The notes under the pieces were generated by a model. That model did not search any database and was not told the DNA's origin. It was given only the letters and a program-made list of their open reading frames with translations. Below, one piece after another: positions 61,460 to 64,000 of a stretch of 64,000 bases of DNA. The stretch's first letter is position 1. Each line of letters starts with the position of its first letter. The stretch is from the NCBI RefSeq assembly GCF_040361195.1, contig NZ_APNE01000021.1. The stretch is one strand, 5' to 3'. Origin of the DNA: Salinisphaera hydrothermalis. Lineage in GTDB: Bacteria > Pseudomonadota > Gammaproteobacteria > Nevskiales > Salinisphaeraceae. The translations under genes and the position numbers were made by a program.

Positions 61460-62230
61460 ATGACTCAATCCGCGATCTACCCCAGTCTGGAAGGCCGGAC
61501 GGCATTCGTGACCGGCGGCGGCAGCGGCATCGGGGCCGAACTGGTTTCGGCCCTGACGCGGCAGAAGGCGAACGTTCACTTCGTCGACATCGATGTAGCG
61601 GCCAGCGAGGCCCTGGTGGCCCGGTTGCAGGACGAGTCGGGCGACCATCGCGTGGCGTTCACGCACTGCGATATTCGCGACGTGGATCGTCTCCAGCAGA
61701 CGATCCGCGACGTCGAGGCCGAACATGGCGCAATCCGTGTGCTGGTCAACAATGCCGCCAACGATGATCGTCACGACTGGCAGTCGGTGACCGCCGACTA
61801 CTGGGACGAGCGTATGGCGATCAATCTGCGCCCGCAGTTCTTCGCGATTCAGGCGGCCGCGCCCGGGATGGCTAAAGCCGGGGGCGGTTCGATCATCAAC
61901 TTCGGATCGATCAGCTGGAAAGTCGCGCTCGGCGGCATGCCGGGCTATACCACGGCCAAGGCCGCCATCCACGGCTTGACCCGCGGCATGGCGCGCGATC
62001 TGGGCGAATCCAATATCCGCGTCAATACGATCATCCCGGGCGCCATCATTACCGAGCGCCAGCTCGACAAATGGATCACGCCCGAGGACGAGGCCCGTAT
62101 CCAGGCCAACCAGTGCCTCAAACAAAGACTTTTGCCCGAGCACGTCGCGCCGACCGTGCTGTTCCTGGCAGCCGACGACAGCGCCGGCTGCACCGCCCAC
62201 GAATATTTTATCGACGCCGGTTGGTGCTGA
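61460..62230 (+). CDS. xylB: SDR-family pentose 1-dehydrogenase, XylB-like
   Basis: 256-residue SDR closely resembling Caulobacter D-xylose dehydrogenase (XylB): both share IYPSL-G, VNNA-NDDRH, YWDER--NLRP/H, INFGSISW, and a final GHEYxIDAGW (here AHEYFIDAGWC). Cofactor motif TGGGSGIGAELV; catalytic Ser in FGSISW and Tyr-Lys in YTTAKAAI; Asp-Ile after strand 2 (VDID) predicts NAD preference. It would oxidise D-xylose or L-arabinose to the lactone. ATG at 61460; a TTG at 61454 is also in frame. One base separates its stop from the next start. Confidence 0.85.
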   Translation: MTQSAIYPSLEGRTAFVTGGGSGIGAELVSALTRQKANVHFVDIDVAASEALVARLQDESGDHRVAFTHCDIRDVDRLQQTIRDVEAEHGAIRVLVNNAANDDRHDWQSVTADYWDERMAINLRPQFFAIQAAAPGMAKAGGGSIINFGSISWKVALGGMPGYTTAKAAIHGLTRGMARDLGESNIRVNTIIPGAIITERQLDKWITPEDEARIQANQCLKQRLLPEHVAPTVLFLAADDSAGCTAHEYFIDAGWC

Positions 62231-62231
62231 A

Positions 62232-63443
62232 ATGGATTTGATCGAACTGTCCGATTGTCTGCCGCAGGATCTGGAGCGAGCCGTACTCGTCGGCCGCGTC
62301 TGGCGCACGGCACCGGTCGACGGCCCGGCCCTGGTGGCAGTGCGCGGCGGCGAGGTCGTGGACATCAGCGCTCATGGCCCGACCATGACCGATCTGCTCG
62401 ATCGCCACGACCTGCTGGAGGTCGCGACAAACGCCCCCGGCGAATCGCTCGGCAACGTGCGCGACTGGCTGACTCAGTCGCTGGAAACCGATTCCGGCGA
62501 GCGCCTGCTCGCCCCGGTCGATCTGGCCGCCGTCAAGGCTTGCGGCGTGACCTTCGCCGTGAGCCTGCTCGAACGCGTAATCGAGGAACAGGCCGGCGGC
62601 GACCCGGCCAAGGCGGCCGAAGTCCGCAGCCAGCTGCACGAACTCATCGGCGAGGATCTGTCGCAGATCGTGCCGGGCTCGGACGCCGCCATGGAACTCA
62701 AGAAGGCGCTGATCGAACGCGGTGCCTGGTCGCAGTATCTGGAAGTCGGCATCGGCCCGGACGCCGAAGTATTTTCCAAATGCCAGCCCATGGCCGCCGT
62801 GGGGTTTGGCGCCGAAGTCGGGTTGCATCCGGCCTCGGCCTGGAACAATCCGGAGCCGGAGATCGTGCTGGCGGTGGATTCCACCGGCCGGACCCGCGGC
62901 GCGACGCTCGGCAACGACGTCAACCTGCGCGATCTGGAGGGCCGCAGCGCCCTGCTGCTGTCCAAGGCCAAGGACAACAACGGCTCGGCCTCGCTCGGTC
63001 CGTTCATTCGTCTGTTCGACGATCATTTCGATATCGACGATGTGCGCAGCGCCCGCGTGCGGCTCGTGATCGAAGGCGCGGACGACGGTTTCCGGCTCGA
63101 CGATGCCTCCGACATGCGCGAAATCAGTCGCGATCCGCTGGATCTGGTCTCGCAGGCCCACGGCTCGCATCACCAGTATCCGGACGGCTTCGTGCTGTAT
63201 CTCGGCACGATGTTCTCGCCCACGCTCGATCGCGACGGCGAAGGCCAGGGTTTCACGCACCACATCGGCGACCGCGTGACCATCGCCACGCCCACGCTCG
63301 GCGCGCTGGTCAATCGCGTGAACCGCAGCGACGCCATCCCGCCGTGGACCTTCGGCGCGCGCCGTCTTTTCGAACATCTTGCGCGGGGCCGACAGAACGG
63401 CGCCCCGCAATCGAACGACACCGCTTTCAATCAGGAGTCCCCC
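62232..63443 (+). CDS. xylX: Fumarylacetoacetate-hydrolase-fold 2-keto-3-deoxypentonate dehydratase, XylX-like
   Basis: About 404 residues before the next start codon. Strong resemblance to Caulobacter XylX: LAPVDLAAVKACGVTFAVSLLERVIEE, WSQYLEVGIGPDAEVFSK, WNNPEPEIVL, LGNDVNLRDLEGRSALLLSKAKDNN, HHQYPDGFVLYLGTMFSP and FTHHIGDRV, ending PPWTFGARRLFEHLARG. It dehydrates 2-keto-3-deoxypentonate to 2-oxoglutarate semialdehyde. The frame has no stop after the family's usual end; it continues about 20 more residues into the start of the aldehyde dehydrogenase at 63444 in the same frame. So this may be one fused protein or two proteins with an internal start. Confidence 0.85.
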
Positions 63444-64000
63444 ATGCCCGAACTCACCGGCCAGCAATTCATCGGCGGTGCCCGCGTGGCAGCCGGCCAG
63501 AACACGCTTGCCAGCCGTGCAGCCGAGGACAACGCCCCCTACAAGCAGGATTTCTTCGAAGCGACGTCCGAGGAAGTCACCGCGGCCGCCAAGGCTGCCC
63601 ATGACGCCTTCGATACGTTTTCCACCACCGATCCGGAAACCCGGGCCCAGTTTCTCGAAGCCTGTGCCGACGAGATCGAGGCGTTGGGCGATGCGGTCAT
63701 TCGCGAAGCCATGCGCGAGACCGCCCTGCCGGAAGCCCGGCTGACCGGCGAAGTCGGCCGCACGACGGGTCAGCTGCGGCTGTTCGCCAAGGTGCTGCGT
63801 CGCGGCGATTATCTCGGCGCGCGTATCGATACCGCGACCGATGCCGCCCCGGATCTGCGCCAGATCCAGCAGGCGATCGGTCCGGTCGCCGTATTCGGCG
63901 CCTCCAACTTCCCGTTTGCGTTCTCGGTCGCCGGGGGCGATACCGCGTCTGCTTTTGCCGCCGGTTGCCCGGTGGTGGTGAAAGCGCATCCGGGGCATAT
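63444..64000 (+). CDS. 2-oxoglutarate-semialdehyde dehydrogenase (NADP+), 5' part
   Basis: N-terminal 185 residues of an aldehyde dehydrogenase truncated by the right edge. MPELTGQQFIGGARVAAG begins it, and IGPVAVFGASNFPFAFSVAGGDTASAFAAGCPVVVKAHPGH is the signature stretch of the NADP-dependent alpha-ketoglutarate semialdehyde dehydrogenases, final step of the Weimberg pathway giving 2-oxoglutarate. The ATG at 63444 has CAGGAG about six bases upstream, supporting a separate start even though the frame is shared with the preceding XylX-like protein. Confidence 0.85.
   Translation, partial: MPELTGQQFIGGARVAAGQNTLASRAAEDNAPYKQDFFEATSEEVTAAAKAAHDAFDTFSTTDPETRAQFLEACADEIEALGDAVIREAMRETALPEARLTGEVGRTTGQLRLFAKVLRRGDYLGARIDTATDAAPDLRQIQQAIGPVAVFGASNFPFAFSVAGGDTASAFAAGCPVVVKAHPGH

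Noticed and set aside
62255..63604. A 449-codon plus-strand frame overlapping xylX
   Set aside because: Arg/Gly/Ala-rich out-of-frame shadow; the conserved XylX motifs are in the frame beginning at 62232.
62208..63998. A 596-codon minus-strand frame opposite the XylX-like and aldehyde dehydrogenase genes
   Set aside because: Translation lacks domains; the plus strand has strong matches to pathway enzymes in one frame.

Overview
The window is a GC-rich stretch of a gammaproteobacterial chromosome. This rests on the E. coli-like AhpC/AhpF, DinB, MaeA, BetA/BetB, Tpm, TadA and GlpR/GlpD/GlpK. The choline-to-betaine genes, a large mechanosensitive channel and the general flavour suggest a halotolerant, possibly marine, Salinisphaera-like organism; the genus is a guess. 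No rRNA, tRNA, CRISPR array, prophage or transposase gene was seen. The chromosome is dense, with good Shine-Dalgarno sites and many Rho-independent terminators.

Layout. 0-16 kb is mixed housekeeping and stress: the 3' end of a sugar porter, ahpC-ahpF with an OxyR-like half site, a GAF/HisKA_2 kinase, a divergent pair of L,D-transpeptidase genes, a diguanylate cyclase gene split by a 269-bp inverted-repeat element, dinB, a GST-tpm pair, a thioesterase-like gene, malic enzyme and a SLC13-type permease. 16-28 kb holds betB-betA, a gene-free stretch with a cluster of DnaA-box-like 9-mers, a YbiO-like MscS channel, a DUF2254 protein, a GABA-type aminotransferase, a tartrate-dehydrogenase-like enzyme and tadA. 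28-33 kb has two short-chain dehydrogenases, a glyoxalase-fold protein, and a TPR / unknown / 2OG-Fe(II) oxygenase group.

33-44.6 kb is a complete glycerol module. It comprises an ABC importer of the GlpSTPQUV type (solute-binding protein, small membrane protein, two permeases, two ATPases), the DeoR-family repressor GlpR, then GlpD, a small lipoprotein and GlpK. Palindromes matching the E. coli GlpR operator lie before both the importer operon and glpD, so uptake, phosphorylation and oxidation of glycerol appear to be one regulon.

45.5-57 kb appears to be a sigma-54 regulon. An AcoR-family activator sits beside an operon of two butanediol-dehydrogenase-like enzymes and a large flavin monooxygenase. 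An aldehyde dehydrogenase gene about 8 kb away carries the same palindromic upstream site and a -24/-12 promoter at nearly the same spacing. Between them are a LysR regulator and a cupin / SDR / tautomerase / cyclophilin-like operon. 57-64 kb has a YeeE/YedE sulfur transporter and then a Weimberg-type oxidative pentose pathway: GntR regulator, remnant of a GH51 arabinofuranosidase, pentonate dehydratase, XylB-like dehydrogenase, XylX-like dehydratase and the start of 2-oxoglutarate-semialdehyde dehydrogenase. The last two are in one uninterrupted reading frame. Together, glycerol, diols and pentoses would be oxidised to central intermediates.

No single wholly new system stands out. The most unusual items are the structured insertion element in the GGDEF gene, the matched sigma-54/UAS promoters, the XylX-aldehyde dehydrogenase open frame and the DnaA-box cluster.
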